Source: Imperialibacter roseus
GTDB lineage: Bacteria; Bacteroidota; Bacteroidia; Cytophagales; Cyclobacteriaceae
Reading direction: 5' to 3'
Assembly: GCF_032999765.1 (NCBI RefSeq)
Contig: NZ_CP136051.1
Location: 3,882,417 to 3,946,416, forward strand
Length of the DNA: 64,000 bases
Program-made: the position numbers and the translations under genes
Shown here: positions 17,659-28,000 of the stretch, one piece after another
Numbering within the stretch: the stretch's first letter is position 1
How the letters are laid out: every line of letters begins with the position of its first letter
Notes under the pieces: generated by a model
Seen by the model: the letters and a program-made list of their open reading frames with translations, nothing else
Database searches by the model: none
What the model was told of the DNA's origin: nothing

Positions 17659-18711
17659 CTAAATATCCTTCACACACCTGAATCCTGTATGGTTGAGTCC
17701 TGAGTCGTGGCTAGAGCTCATGCGGCGGGCTACCCGGTAGCCGCTGCAATAACTGTCGTTGCACAGAAAAGAACCGCCCCGCACCACATGCTTTTCAGCA
17801 TAGGGCTCGTTGGGATCGTAGAAGGAATCCGGGCCTTTTGGGTTTTCCACTTTTCCCTGCTCCTCAGCCATTTTGTAGGCTTCCTCGTGGTATTTGTCGG
17901 AACACCATTCCCATACGTTGCCAGCCATATCATACAGTCCGTAGCCATTGGCCGGAAAAGACTTCACTGGCGCCGCCCCAAAAAAACCGTCTTTTTCTTC
18001 GTTGTCGTAGGGAAAAAAGCCCTGCCAGAAATTGGCTTTTGTGAATGCCGTCTCCACTGATTCATTACCCCACGGGTATTTCGCACCTTCCTGGCCTCCC
18101 ATCGAGGCCCACTCCCACTCCGCTTCAGTGGGCAATCTCTTGCCAGCCCATTCTGCGTATGCCAGGGCATCGTCGTAAGCGATGTGCACAACAGGAAAAT
18201 TCATTTTCCCTTCAAGCGACGACGCTGGGCCTTCCGGGTGCTGCCAGTTGGCGCCAATCACCCACTCCCACCACTGGCTGTAGTCTCTGAGGTTGACAGG
18301 CCCCGCAGTAGCCCTAAAAACCAGGGAGCCGGGTGCCAGAATGGAATCAGCAGGCTTGGGCGTACCTGGAGGTAACTGCTTCGCCATTTCTTCCCAGTCA
18401 ATAGCTCTCTCGGCAATAGTGACATAACCCGTGGCGTCAACAAATGCTTTGAACTGCGCATTGGTTACCTCATGCTCATCCATGAAAAAGGCAGAAACCT
18501 CTACCTGATGATTGGGGTACTCATTGGGTGAAGCCTGATCCGATTTACCGCCCATTGTAAAGGCGCCAGATGGGATGAAGACCATTTCTTCCGGTGCATC
18601 GGCGGAAGACCCTGCCTGTGGCTTACTAGCAGAAGAAGTTTTGCTTGTTGGTGTAGAACAGGAAAAAAGCACTCCTGCGGTCAGAATAGAGATCCAAAGC
18701 TTGTTAATCAT
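17659..18711 (-). CDS. Formylglycine-generating enzyme (sulfatase-modifying factor), lipoprotein
   Basis: A 350-residue SUMF1-family protein that oxidises the sulfatase active-site Cys to formylglycine. It has a lipobox (AGVLFSC), so is probably membrane-anchored in the periplasm. Family landmarks are PSGAFTMGG, the MDEHEVTNAQF region, RLPTEAEWEWAS, and YDMAGNVWEWC. Crucially, both catalytic cysteines are kept in VVRGGSFLCNDSYC (Cys317 and Cys322), as in genuine FGEs and unlike many family members that lack them. It lies downstream of two Cys-type sulfatases on the same strand, which are its likely clients. Confidence 0.9.
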   Translation of the reverse strand: MINKLWISILTAGVLFSCSTPTSKTSSASKPQAGSSADAPEEMVFIPSGAFTMGGKSDQASPNEYPNHQVEVSAFFMDEHEVTNAQFKAFVDATGYVTIAERAIDWEEMAKQLPPGTPKPADSILAPGSLVFRATAGPVNLRDYSQWWEWVIGANWQHPEGPASSLEGKMNFPVVHIAYDDALAYAEWAGKRLPTEAEWEWASMGGQEGAKYPWGNESVETAFTKANFWQGFFPYDNEEKDGFFGAAPVKSFPANGYGLYDMAGNVWEWCSDKYHEEAYKMAEEQGKVENPKGPDSFYDPNEPYAEKHVVRGGSFLCNDSYCSGYRVARRMSSSHDSGLNHTGFRCVKDI

Positions 18712-18841
18712 TAAAGAGCATATTTTACAGTGGGCAAATTAAGAAATATAACCGACCCAGCCGGGCCAGTTATTGAACTTTGTGAAACGGTTTGTCGGTA
18801 GCAATATTGGTTAGAAAAGTTTTACTCGGAGCGTGTTATAA

Positions 18842-19075
18842 CAATTTATTCTCACGAGAGACTTCATCCGTTTAGCGGATCATGTATGCAACGGTAATGC
18901 TGGCCTAAGTCGTACATTTTTTTGGCTTAGTCAGCGTTATACCACAGGAGACTGGACGTATGCTTCTATTGAAAACAATCATATTTGGTTTTGGAGAAAA
19001 GGCAGCCACGGCGAGGGTATTGCTGAAAACAACACTGGCCAAATATGCCCAATATGCAAAGCCCCAATTTCATAA
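18842..19075 (+). pseudogene. Possible gene remnant of unknown family
   Basis: An open frame of 77 codons without a good start codon runs from just after a TAA to 19075. Its translation is unusually protein-like, with FFWLSQRYTTGDWTYASIEN followed by NHIWFWRKGSHGEG and CPICKAPIS. It may be the 3' end of a decayed gene, but I cannot name the family and chance is not excluded. It overlaps the convergent EEP gene end by 6 nt. Apart from this and the FGE promoter region, 18712-19069 shows nothing. Confidence 0.25.
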
Positions 19076-19969
19076 ATCCAGATCCACTATAACCGGCAAA
19101 TGATCAGACAGAATCAAAGCTGTATCCGTGGTAATGATCTCAGCCCTTGTAACTTTTTTTGCTACACCCTTAGTGGCAAAAACGTAATCTAATCGTCTTT
19201 TATCCCCATGTTCACCTTCCTTTTCTATCAACGTTGGAAAGCTACCAGAAAATTCATAACCGGAAGCTCGCCTGCTGGCCTCAAGGTCAATTAATCCAAA
19301 ATCCAATACCTGCTGAATTACTGAGTAGTCCAGCTGACCATTATTCAGGTTTTTTTCATTGTACAGTGAATCTCGTTCACCAAAAAATGGTTCCAGCCTT
19401 CCATGTGTATAGTAAACAGAGTCAAGTGGAGAAAACGTGTTAAAGTCACCTGCAAGGATTACTTTCGAATCTGCGGGTAATGATTCAATGTTCTGAAGAA
19501 TCTGATCTATTTCAACCTTTCTGGTTTGCCAGTTGGAAGGATGCAAATGAATTACATAAACATAAATTCCTTGTATCCGCACTCGCATCAATCCATGATG
19601 AAAGCCTTCCCGGATTCGCTGAATGTCTTCAATAGGATACTTTGATGTGATTCCCGTTGGAAACCCTTCCTCCTTTAGTAATACGCTGTATGGATGCCCA
19701 TAACTTTTAGCATCTTCAGCTAATTTCTCCTCCGTATATTCGTTGAGCTCTTGAAGTGAGACAATATCAGGCTGTTGCTCATTCATCCAGTCAATCCAGG
19801 TCTTCTTTCTCTCAGGCACCTCTGTGAAACCGTACCACACGTTGTAGGTGATTAACCTTAAATTTTGGGATGATGCATTTCCGTCCTTTCTATCAGATTT
19901 GCAGGAATAGAAGAATACAAAAATGGCTGAAAAGCCTGCCGTTAGTATAATCTTAAAATACTTATCCAT
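19070..19969 (-). CDS. Endonuclease/exonuclease/phosphatase-family lipoprotein
   Basis: A 299-residue EEP-fold phosphodiesterase. The start chosen at 19969 (MDKYFKIILTAGFSAIF) puts a lipobox (FFYSC) at the right distance; an ATG-like start at 20071 would precede the signal. EEP motifs are LITYNVWYGF, Glu in IVSLQELNEY, the AGDFNTFSP strand, RLDYVFA, and the closing SDHLPVIVDLDL. Enzymes of this fold cleave DNA, phospholipids or phosphorylated sugars; the periplasmic position argues against DNA repair. It sits between the sulfatases and the FGE in one direction, so a role in substrate processing in that locus is plausible. Confidence 0.82.
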   Translation of the reverse strand: MDKYFKIILTAGFSAIFVFFYSCKSDRKDGNASSQNLRLITYNVWYGFTEVPERKKTWIDWMNEQQPDIVSLQELNEYTEEKLAEDAKSYGHPYSVLLKEEGFPTGITSKYPIEDIQRIREGFHHGLMRVRIQGIYVYVIHLHPSNWQTRKVEIDQILQNIESLPADSKVILAGDFNTFSPLDSVYYTHGRLEPFFGERDSLYNEKNLNNGQLDYSVIQQVLDFGLIDLEASRRASGYEFSGSFPTLIEKEGEHGDKRRLDYVFATKGVAKKVTRAEIITTDTALILSDHLPVIVDLDL

Positions 19970-20125
19970 TTTTAAGGGGGTCTTAATATTGTTCAATACC
20001 AAAACGAAAGAATGTCGAATTTGGGGGTATGCCGTCCGTTTCAGCATCCAAACTTCAAAAAGTCCTTTCAAAACCTCTTATTGCCTCCGTTGAATACTTA
20101 AAACTGATGTAATTTGTCAAGAAAG

Positions 20126-20165
20126 AAAAAGGAAAGGATTGCAAATACAATCCCTTTCCTTTTTA
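20126..20165 (-). terminator. Bidirectional terminator downstream of the sulfatase gene
   Basis: AAAAAGGAAAGGATTG pairs with CAATCCCTTTCCTTTTT (one bulge) around a 6-nt loop, followed by A/T runs on both sides. It lies 105 nt past the sulfatase stop on the minus strand, so it should separate the sulfatase and EEP transcripts. Confidence 0.7.
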
Positions 20166-20269
20166 AAAATTTTTATTTCTGCTATGAAACTGAACACCGA
20201 AATTGAACCAGATGCTTAAAGTATCCCACTCCAGTTACTAAATCAATCCCCTGCAGCATCAGTACAACC

Positions 20270-21733
20270 TTATTTGCTTTCGCTTGACAATGACTCACCA
20301 ATACGCTTTTCCAACTGGTTGAGCACGGGCTCCACTCCAGCCTCATGCTTGGCTACCATCTCTTCTATTTCCTTTGCCATTTGAGGGTTTTCTTCTATCA
20401 CGTCATATTTTTCTGAGGGATCGACTGACAGATTAAATAGTTGATATTTTGTCAGTTTCTCCAGCTTCTCAGGGTACCCCGCCGGATTATTCTTATAGAA
20501 GTACAGCTTGTAATCGCCTTTCCTCGCAGCGAATATCCGCTCCTGATGGTAGTAGATCATTTCATTTCTTGGAGACGAAGCGCCTGCTTTTAACACTGGC
20601 GACAGGTCGTAGCCGTCGTAGGTCCGATCTTGCGGCAGACCGACACCCGCAAGGGCGGCAAAGGTTGGCAGGATATCCAGCGTGCTGCCAATACCCGACA
20701 CCACGTTTGGTTTGACAGTGCCCGGCCACCAGAAAATGGCAGGCTCCCGCTGGCCTCCCTCGTAACTAGTTCCCTTAGCACCATAAAGGGATCCTGAGCT
20801 GCCTCCGTGGCTATTGAAAAGCACCCATGGCCCATTGTCGGAGGTAAATACTACGAGTGTGTTTTTGTCAATGCCCAGTTTTTTCAAAGTCTCCACAATC
20901 TGGCCGGCGCTCCAGTCAATTTCTTCTATCACGTCTCCGTAAAGACCCCGTTCGCTTGTACCTCGAAACTCATCGGAGGTAAAAAGTGGCACGTGGGGTA
21001 GGTTGTGCGCCAGGTACAGGAAGAAAGGCTTGTCTTTGTTATCGGTGATAAAATTGACCGCTTCTTCGGTGTATCTTTTCGTTATCGTATTTTGATCAGC
21101 AGGTCTTTCGACGATCTCCTCGTTGCGCATAAGCGGCACATTGAAATTCTCGATCTTTGGATCCATGAAAACCTTCCTTGAATCACCGCCTTCTACCGAA
21201 ACCCTGTCCATATCGTTGCTGTAAGGGATACCAAAGTAAGAATCAAAGCCATGACTTGTGGGTAAATACTGAGGCAGGTGCCCCAAATGCCACTTGCCTA
21301 CTGCTGCAGTGGCATATCCTGCACTCTTCAACGCCTTGGCAATGGTGATCTCAGTTTGTGGCAAGCCACCATCCGAGTCTGGGAAGAGTACCCAGCGTTT
21401 GTTGCTGGTCATCCCATTGCGCACAGCATACCTTCCCGTGAGTAAACAAGCCCTGGAGGGTGTACATACGTTTGCTGCCACGTAGAAATTTGTCCACTTC
21501 TGGCCTTCGTAAGCCATCTTGTCCAAATTGGGCGTTTTGATGGTGGGGTGGCCGTAAACGCCAAGATCACCGTAGCCCATGTCGTCAGCGAAGATGATGA
21601 CGAAGTTGGGTTTCTCCCCCGGTTCAGCTCTCGTCAATGATTCGCTTTCCGGAGTGCACCCTGCGAACGATAACATTAAGGTAAATCCGACAAGCAGGCG
21701 TTTAACTAAAACACTATTTGGCCGTTGTATCAT
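20270..21733 (-). CDS. Arylsulfatase A-type sulfatase (lipoprotein)
   Basis: A 487-residue family S1 sulfatase. It has a lipobox (MLSFAGC, Cys26), metal ligands in NFVIIFADDMGYGDLGVYG, and the formylglycine motif CTPSR at Cys90 followed by LLTGRYAVRNGM. WHLGH and SDNGPW are later active-site motifs. It hydrolyses sulfate esters, probably on a polysaccharide or its fragments at the outer membrane or periplasm. It lies in line with a second sulfatase, SusCD and an FGE. Substrate subfamily cannot be assigned by eye. Confidence 0.93.
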   Translation of the reverse strand: MIQRPNSVLVKRLLVGFTLMLSFAGCTPESESLTRAEPGEKPNFVIIFADDMGYGDLGVYGHPTIKTPNLDKMAYEGQKWTNFYVAANVCTPSRACLLTGRYAVRNGMTSNKRWVLFPDSDGGLPQTEITIAKALKSAGYATAAVGKWHLGHLPQYLPTSHGFDSYFGIPYSNDMDRVSVEGGDSRKVFMDPKIENFNVPLMRNEEIVERPADQNTITKRYTEEAVNFITDNKDKPFFLYLAHNLPHVPLFTSDEFRGTSERGLYGDVIEEIDWSAGQIVETLKKLGIDKNTLVVFTSDNGPWVLFNSHGGSSGSLYGAKGTSYEGGQREPAIFWWPGTVKPNVVSGIGSTLDILPTFAALAGVGLPQDRTYDGYDLSPVLKAGASSPRNEMIYYHQERIFAARKGDYKLYFYKNNPAGYPEKLEKLTKYQLFNLSVDPSEKYDVIEENPQMAKEIEEMVAKHEAGVEPVLNQLEKRIGESLSSESK

Positions 21734-21901
21734 ATCCTTTAGGAATCTCTGAACTGAAAATTATACATTAAAGCCTTCTTCATCAAACCAGCACTGATGA
21801 TAGCAGGTGCTGATTCAAAAATGAATGCAACTATAGCAGGGGTTTGGCACTGCCAAAATGCCTCCCCCGACTACATTTCACTCAACTACATTTGCTAATT
21901 T

Positions 21902-23347
21902 CTATTTAGTAAAAGCTGGATGTCTGATGTTTTTTCCCTCTCTTCCGGTAAGGTCATCACCCAAATCCTCTCTTGCGAGTTCAACGTACTTCATAATTTC
22001 CGCTACGACCTGGGGATAGAGTTCCTGTACATCATACCTTTCTCCAGGGTCATGCGAAAGGTCGTACAGTCCCTGGCTAACTTTTATTTGCTTTCCCTGG
22101 CCAGGTATCCTGTCTTTTCCCAGACTTCCACTTTCATAAGAATTCGATTGGTGTGGAAGTACCAGCTTCCAATGCTTATATCTGATGGCCTTGAGGCTAT
22201 TTTTATCAAAGTAGTAATAGAAAATATCTCTAGGGCTTTTGTTCACCTGCCCTAACCAAAACGGCGCAAAATTGATCCCATCAATCTTATTTGCAGGCAA
22301 CGGGGCGTCAGTAATGGCACATATAGTAGGAAGAATATCCATGTTTGTCATCAGTTCGCCGGTCACATATCCTCCCTGAATTTTCCCAGGCCACCTTACC
22401 ATACATGGTACTCTTGTTCCACCCTCAAAGGCCGTACTTTTTCCTTCCCTAAATCCTCCACTTGATCCGGCGTGATTGCCGAAATGCGCCCACGGCCCAT
22501 TGTCGCTCATTACAATCAAAAGCGTGTTTTTATCCACGCCGGATCTTTCCAACGCTTTCATCACCTCACCCAATGACCAGTCGAGTTCCATGATAACATC
22601 GCCAAAAGTTCCCAACTCACTTTTACCCTTGAACTTTGTTGACACCGCAAGCGGTACATGAGGGAGTGGGTGAGCCAGGTACAACAAAAAGGGTGACTTT
22701 TTATTCTTTTCAATAAAGGATACAGCCCTATCCGTCAGACTCGTTGTCCACATCGATTGCTGCTCCAACGTTGTAACCGTGCCAACTTGCTCATTGCCTT
22801 CAATAACCGGAAGCTGAGGCCATCTGCCCCTCCAATTTGTGCTATCCGTAATTGGACTTCCATCGTAATCTACTGGCCATATGTCATGAGAATATGGTAA
22901 ACCATAAAAGCTATCGAAGCCATATTGTAAAGGAAAATAGGGAGCCTCATTTCCAAGGTGCCATTTGCCGAGCATTCCCGTGACGTAGCCATTCCCCTTC
23001 AAAACCGTTGCAATAGTTTCTTCATTTGGATTGAGAGCAGTTTTTGTGTAGCCAGGAATCAAGGCACCCGCCATCCCAATTCTATTCGAATAGGTTCCGG
23101 TTAACAAAGCTGCTCTTGAAGCAGTACAAACCGCCTGAGCCACATTGAAGTTTGTAAACCTCAAACCCTCCGCCGCAAGCTTATTGAAATTGGGCGTTGG
23201 AATGCCTGTCATTCCATAGGGCTCAACATCCCCATAACCCATATCGTCAAAATATATAATCACCACATTTGGCTTGGTCGAGTTTTGTGGGAAAGCCGAC
23301 GAGAACGTAAGTAGAGTCAGCGCAGAGAATAATAGTAGTCCTCTCAT
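21902..23347 (-). CDS. Sulfatase, secreted
   Basis: A 481-residue S1 sulfatase with signal peptide MRGLLLFSALTLLTFSSAFP. Metal-site motif NVVIIYFDDMGYGDV, modification motif CTASR at Cys74 (the Cys-x-Ala-Ser-Arg variant), GKWHLGNEAPYFPLQYGFD and MSDNGPWAHFGNHAGSS are present. Related to the next sulfatase downstream but clearly diverged, so the two probably remove different sulfates. It follows susD by 91 nt and precedes the other sulfatase by 168 nt on the same strand. Needs the FGE of the locus for activity. Confidence 0.93.
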   Translation of the reverse strand: MRGLLLFSALTLLTFSSAFPQNSTKPNVVIIYFDDMGYGDVEPYGMTGIPTPNFNKLAAEGLRFTNFNVAQAVCTASRAALLTGTYSNRIGMAGALIPGYTKTALNPNEETIATVLKGNGYVTGMLGKWHLGNEAPYFPLQYGFDSFYGLPYSHDIWPVDYDGSPITDSTNWRGRWPQLPVIEGNEQVGTVTTLEQQSMWTTSLTDRAVSFIEKNKKSPFLLYLAHPLPHVPLAVSTKFKGKSELGTFGDVIMELDWSLGEVMKALERSGVDKNTLLIVMSDNGPWAHFGNHAGSSGGFREGKSTAFEGGTRVPCMVRWPGKIQGGYVTGELMTNMDILPTICAITDAPLPANKIDGINFAPFWLGQVNKSPRDIFYYYFDKNSLKAIRYKHWKLVLPHQSNSYESGSLGKDRIPGQGKQIKVSQGLYDLSHDPGERYDVQELYPQVVAEIMKYVELAREDLGDDLTGREGKNIRHPAFTK

Positions 23348-23438
23348 GTTTGATGATTGTTTATATGGAAGGTTTAATAAGGGAAGAGCTCAAATGAAGC
23401 CCTCCCTTAGAATAAAATACACTAATTGGTGTCTAGAC

Positions 23439-25034
23439 TTACCAGTTAGGGTTCTGAGATAGATTTGGGCTAAGTACCCTTTCAGTGTAGGGAATTGGCC
23501 AAAGATAGTCTCTCGATGGGTTAAACTGCTTCTGGAATGACGGCACTACGTAGGTCTTGACCTCCCCCTCTTCGACATAATCTATGCCTCCAACTGCCCC
23601 AGGGATAACCTGTTCTCCGATTCCCCACCTTCTGATGTCATTCAGTCTCAGTCCCTCAAAAGCAAGCTCAACTGCCCTCTCCCTCCTTACAATATCTCTC
23701 AATTCAGTCTGAGATGTACCGAGCGCAATGGCAGGAAGATTCACGTCTCCTCGTTGGCGAACTTCATTGATTGCATTGACAGTAGTTTCGTCAATCAGGC
23801 CAAGCTCAATTCTCGCCTCGGCGTAAGTAAGAACCACCTCGGCGTATCGAATAAGGATGACATTGATGCCATTGTTGGTGGGGTTTGCGGCATCCTCACT
23901 ATTGACATACTTCCGCAATGTAAAGCCTGTTGTTGTTGCAAAAAAAGTGCCCCCAACAGCGTCGGCCGTTCCGCTATTTGGCAGAGAATTGAATACCTGC
24001 CCGTTGGGCATTATGTCTCCCGGAACGTACAAGGTAAACCTTAGTCTCGGATCCCGGTTGTCGTATGGCATAGTTGCGTCAAAACCACTCGAAGCTTCAG
24101 CGATTTCCTTCCCATTGGCCATTGTGTACATGTCGGCCAGAGCTTTAGTGGGGACGTAAGTATTCGCACCGTCTCTACCAAGCTGTCCGTAGGGGGCCAT
24201 GGTTCCAAAGATATTGTTCGGCAAAACGCTTTTAACATATTGCCTGTCCAAAATAACCTCGCTATTACCTTCTGCAGAGTAAGAGAACAGCGTGCCATAC
24301 TCGGGATAGATTTGATATACTCCAAGGTCAATTACCTTTTCCGCAGCATCTGCAGCAGCCTGATAACGCCCTGCATAGAGGTTGGCTCTTGCTTGTAATG
24401 CGAAGGCAGCACCTTTTGTTACTCTGCCAAGATCAGCTGGAGCGTAGGAAACAGGCAGCAAATCGGCTGCTTCAGAAAGTTCGTCGTCAATAAAATCCCA
24501 AATCGTGTCGATCGATGTTCTCTCAAGCGCCTTCCCTTCGTCAATTGACAACACTTTCGTTACAAGCGGCACGTCACCAAACCTGGTTGCAAGTTTGATG
24601 TATTGATAGGCTCTTAAAGCTTTAGCCTCTCCTCTCACCCGATTAATAAGAGCCTGGTCAGCTGTAGGTATTTTATCTAAATTATCAAGAACGAAGTTGG
24701 CACTTGCTATCCCCTGGTACAGTTCTGTCCATAGAGTAGCTATTACAGAGTTTGATGCGTCGAATACATTTTGTTCCACTTGTGCATTAGCCGAGAAGAA
24801 TGAATTTGTATGGCCTATGTCTGTAAATGCGTCAAACATAAAGAGCCTGTCGCCCGCATCAAGGCAATTGGGGTAGACAGCGTTAACTGCCAAAACGGCG
24901 TCTCGCTCGGTTTTCCAAAAGCTCTCCGCCGAAAGTCTGTCATCAGGAACTGTTTCGAGCAAATCTTTTTGACAGGCAGAAGCCATTGCCATTACTATTA
25001 ATACTAAAAAGGTTTTATATATATTGAGTCTCAT
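23439..25034 (-). CDS. susD: SusD/RagB-family outer-membrane glycan-binding lipoprotein
   Basis: A 531-residue surface lipoprotein. The lipobox is in MAMASACQKDLLETVP, the typical SusD beginning. The N-terminal TPR-rich region contains LRAYQYIKLATRFGDVPLVT, and the C-terminal part has YAEVVLTYAEARIELG and VRRERAVELAFEGLRLNDIRR, both characteristic. It ends with LWPIPYTERVLSPNLSQNPN. It forms the lid of the SusC transporter encoded 19 nt upstream and captures glycan. Glycan identity is suggested only by context (sulfated). Confidence 0.95.
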   Translation of the reverse strand: MRLNIYKTFLVLIVMAMASACQKDLLETVPDDRLSAESFWKTERDAVLAVNAVYPNCLDAGDRLFMFDAFTDIGHTNSFFSANAQVEQNVFDASNSVIATLWTELYQGIASANFVLDNLDKIPTADQALINRVRGEAKALRAYQYIKLATRFGDVPLVTKVLSIDEGKALERTSIDTIWDFIDDELSEAADLLPVSYAPADLGRVTKGAAFALQARANLYAGRYQAAADAAEKVIDLGVYQIYPEYGTLFSYSAEGNSEVILDRQYVKSVLPNNIFGTMAPYGQLGRDGANTYVPTKALADMYTMANGKEIAEASSGFDATMPYDNRDPRLRFTLYVPGDIMPNGQVFNSLPNSGTADAVGGTFFATTTGFTLRKYVNSEDAANPTNNGINVILIRYAEVVLTYAEARIELGLIDETTVNAINEVRQRGDVNLPAIALGTSQTELRDIVRRERAVELAFEGLRLNDIRRWGIGEQVIPGAVGGIDYVEEGEVKTYVVPSFQKQFNPSRDYLWPIPYTERVLSPNLSQNPNW

Positions 25035-25053
25035 TTTTCAAATATTTAGGTGA

Positions 25054-28000
25054 TTAAAACTGAATATTTGCCCCAAGCGTCCACAAAGAAACCTGAGGGT
25101 AGTAAGTCGCCCTCCCATTGCCTACTTCCGGATCAAGGCCCCATTGATTAAGCTTGGAAATAGTGAACAGATTGGTGGCAGAAACATAAACGTTGGCCCT
25201 GGTCATACGCATTTTTGTCACCAACATGTCCGGCAGGTTATACAGCAACTGAACATTTTTCAGCCTTAAGTAGGAACCATCTATGATCATTCTATCAGAT
25301 GTATACATGTTCAACAAGTCTCTTTTATAGGGCCTTGGAAATCTGGCATCCGTGTTTTCAGATGTCCAATAATTTCCTTTGCTAACAATTTCCGGCACGA
25401 ACCCTTCGTTATTGCCATTTTCCGCAATACCACCTGCCAGGCGAGTGTCAACCCCTGACGCACCCTGGAGGAGCAGGTTAAGCTCAAAATTCTTGTAAGA
25501 AACATTGCCATTGAGCGCAAACACGAAATCTGGGAATGATTTGCCTATTACCACTCTGTCGCTGGCATTGATAAGACCATCATTGTTGATATCAACATAC
25601 TTCACATCGCCAGGCCCACGATTTGGTCCAATATTTGGATAAGAATCCACCTCCTCCTGAGTCTGAAATAGCCCGTCTGTTTTATAACCCCATTGAGAAT
25701 TGATTGGCAAACCCTCATCTATTATCGTTAGAGGGTTGATATCGCTACCTGTGATGTATGGCCCAGTTCCTGAAAGGCTTACCACATTATTTCTATTGGC
25801 AGATATATTTAAGGTTGTATTGTACCGAAGGGCTTTGTCGGGGGCATTTCTATACCCTAGCTGTAGCTCAACTCCCTTATTGTCGACCACTCCTGCATTT
25901 TGGGGCGGTGCTCCTAAACCGATCGTAGCTGGAATCGGCAGGTTTAGCAAAATTCCTTCTGTACGCTTAAAATAATAATCCAGTGCTACCGTAAAACCGC
26001 CAAATACCTGTGCATCAAAACCGATATCCGTTTGAGTTGTAGTCTCCCAGGTGATATCTCGATTGGAAATCGTGGTTGGTTGGAAACCAATTACAGATAC
26101 TCCATTGAAGGTATAGGCACTGGCAAAAAGCGACTGATAGTAGCTATAAAGCCCAACCGTTTGGTTTCCAGTTTTTCCCCACGACGCCCTAAGTTTGAAT
26201 TCATCCAACGGTACAATTCCCTGCATAAAGTCTTCCTCAGAAATACGCCACCCTCCAGAGAAAGAAGGGAAAAAGCTGTACTGATTACTACCAGTAAATC
26301 TAGAAGAGCCGTCGTACCGGGCATTCATTTCAAGCAAGTATCGATCATTGTATGAATAATTCACCCTTGAAAAGTATGACCTTAACCCAAACTGAGAATT
26401 TACTCCATAATTGGTCTTTGTTCCGTCGTCGGCACCCTGGCCTATCGACTGGATGTCATTATTATAAAACCTTTCTCTGTAGGCCCTTAAAGAGTCTTTG
26501 GCGTTGTCAATGGTTGAGTAGCCAAGGAGGGCCTTCACCTCGTGGTTTCCGAATGCATTGTCGTACAAAAGTAGGTTGTTCCAGGTATACTCGGTAGAAT
26601 TGTCCCTGATCTCGGTTAGGCTATTGTTTACTACAGTCCTGGTAATATTGGTGTTTTTGTCTGTATTCGAAAAAGCATTGGTAAAGTCCTTTCTGCGGAT
26701 ATTATCAATCCGCATAGCAAGTTGTGAACTGAATGTGAGGTGATCAACAATTTTCCACTGTGCTTTAGCACTTCCAAAGATGTTCTCGTTCCATAGCTTG
26801 GAGGTTCCCTGCTGCTCAGCAAACATTAGTGGGTTATTGCCTTGTGTACTCAGTCCATAAGTGCCATCTTCATATTTAGGAGTAGCAAAAAGAGAGCCGT
26901 GGATAAACCTGTCAAAAACGTTGGCTTCGTTGACGGGTGCCAAAGAGTAGTTGCTCCTGTAATTCAAATCAGTGCTGAACGTCAAATTTTCAGAGGCCTT
27001 GAAATCGGAATTCACCCTCACATCACGCAAATTGCTACCGTAGTCGATAGGGACATCAAGGATAGAGTTTTGCTTCATGTATCGCATGCTCATCCTGGCT
27101 TTGAAGGTCTCACTACCTCCACTCACTGCCAGGTTATGGTTGAACTGTGGCGCTGCATAAAGCATAACCTTGTACCACTCGTTCACGTGAGGAAATTTTT
27201 CTGGATCAGTTTTGTTCCCCCTCAAATACTCGTCTATTCCCTGGTCGGTAAATTTCTGAGGAACTACAAGGCCTGCATTCTCATACGCCACTTGCTGTAG
27301 TTTCATGTAGGAAGGCATATCCATTTTCGGATTGTTTACCGAGTTTTGCAGCGCATAATACGTGCTGTAGTCCACAGTGACTTTCCCTTCTTTGGCTCTC
27401 TTCGTTGTAATAAGGATAACACCATTAGCAGCTCTGGATCCATAAATAGCTGTTGATGCAGCGTCCTTCAGTATTGAAACAGACTCGATATCACCAGGGT
27501 TGATATTGGTGAGCTGTTGCTCAACACCGTCGACAATAACCAGGGCATCGTTTTTATTTCCGAGTGTGGTTATACCTCTTACCCGCATTGTCGTTGCCGT
27601 TCTGCCGGGGCTCCCTCCCTGATCCAGCACCGTTAGTCCAGCTGCCTGACCTTGCAACGACTGTTGAATGCTTGAAACAGGGCGTTTGGTCAATTCCTCG
27701 CCATTTACCTGAGCTACTGCATTTGTCACGCTCACCTTCTTCTGCTCTCCATACCCCACAACCACAATCTCTTCTAACGCAGCGATATCGTCATCCAGTG
27801 TAACGCTAATCGAAGTTCGTCCCCCAATCGCTACTTCTGCGGTTTTATATCCAACAAAACTGAACACCAATGTAGCATTATCCTCGGCCAGCAACTTGTA
27901 ATTACCATCAAAGTCCGTAACAGTGCCGGTGCTTGTCCCCTTAATCAGTACGTTAACGCCCGGGAGCCCATTACCACCATTGTCGGTAACCCTGCCCGTT

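Noticed and set aside
18960-19104. Small plus-strand frame starting MLLLKTIIFGFGEK
   Set aside because: It overlaps the end of the EEP gene and lacks features of a real small protein; the alternative frame noted at 18842-19075 is more protein-like.
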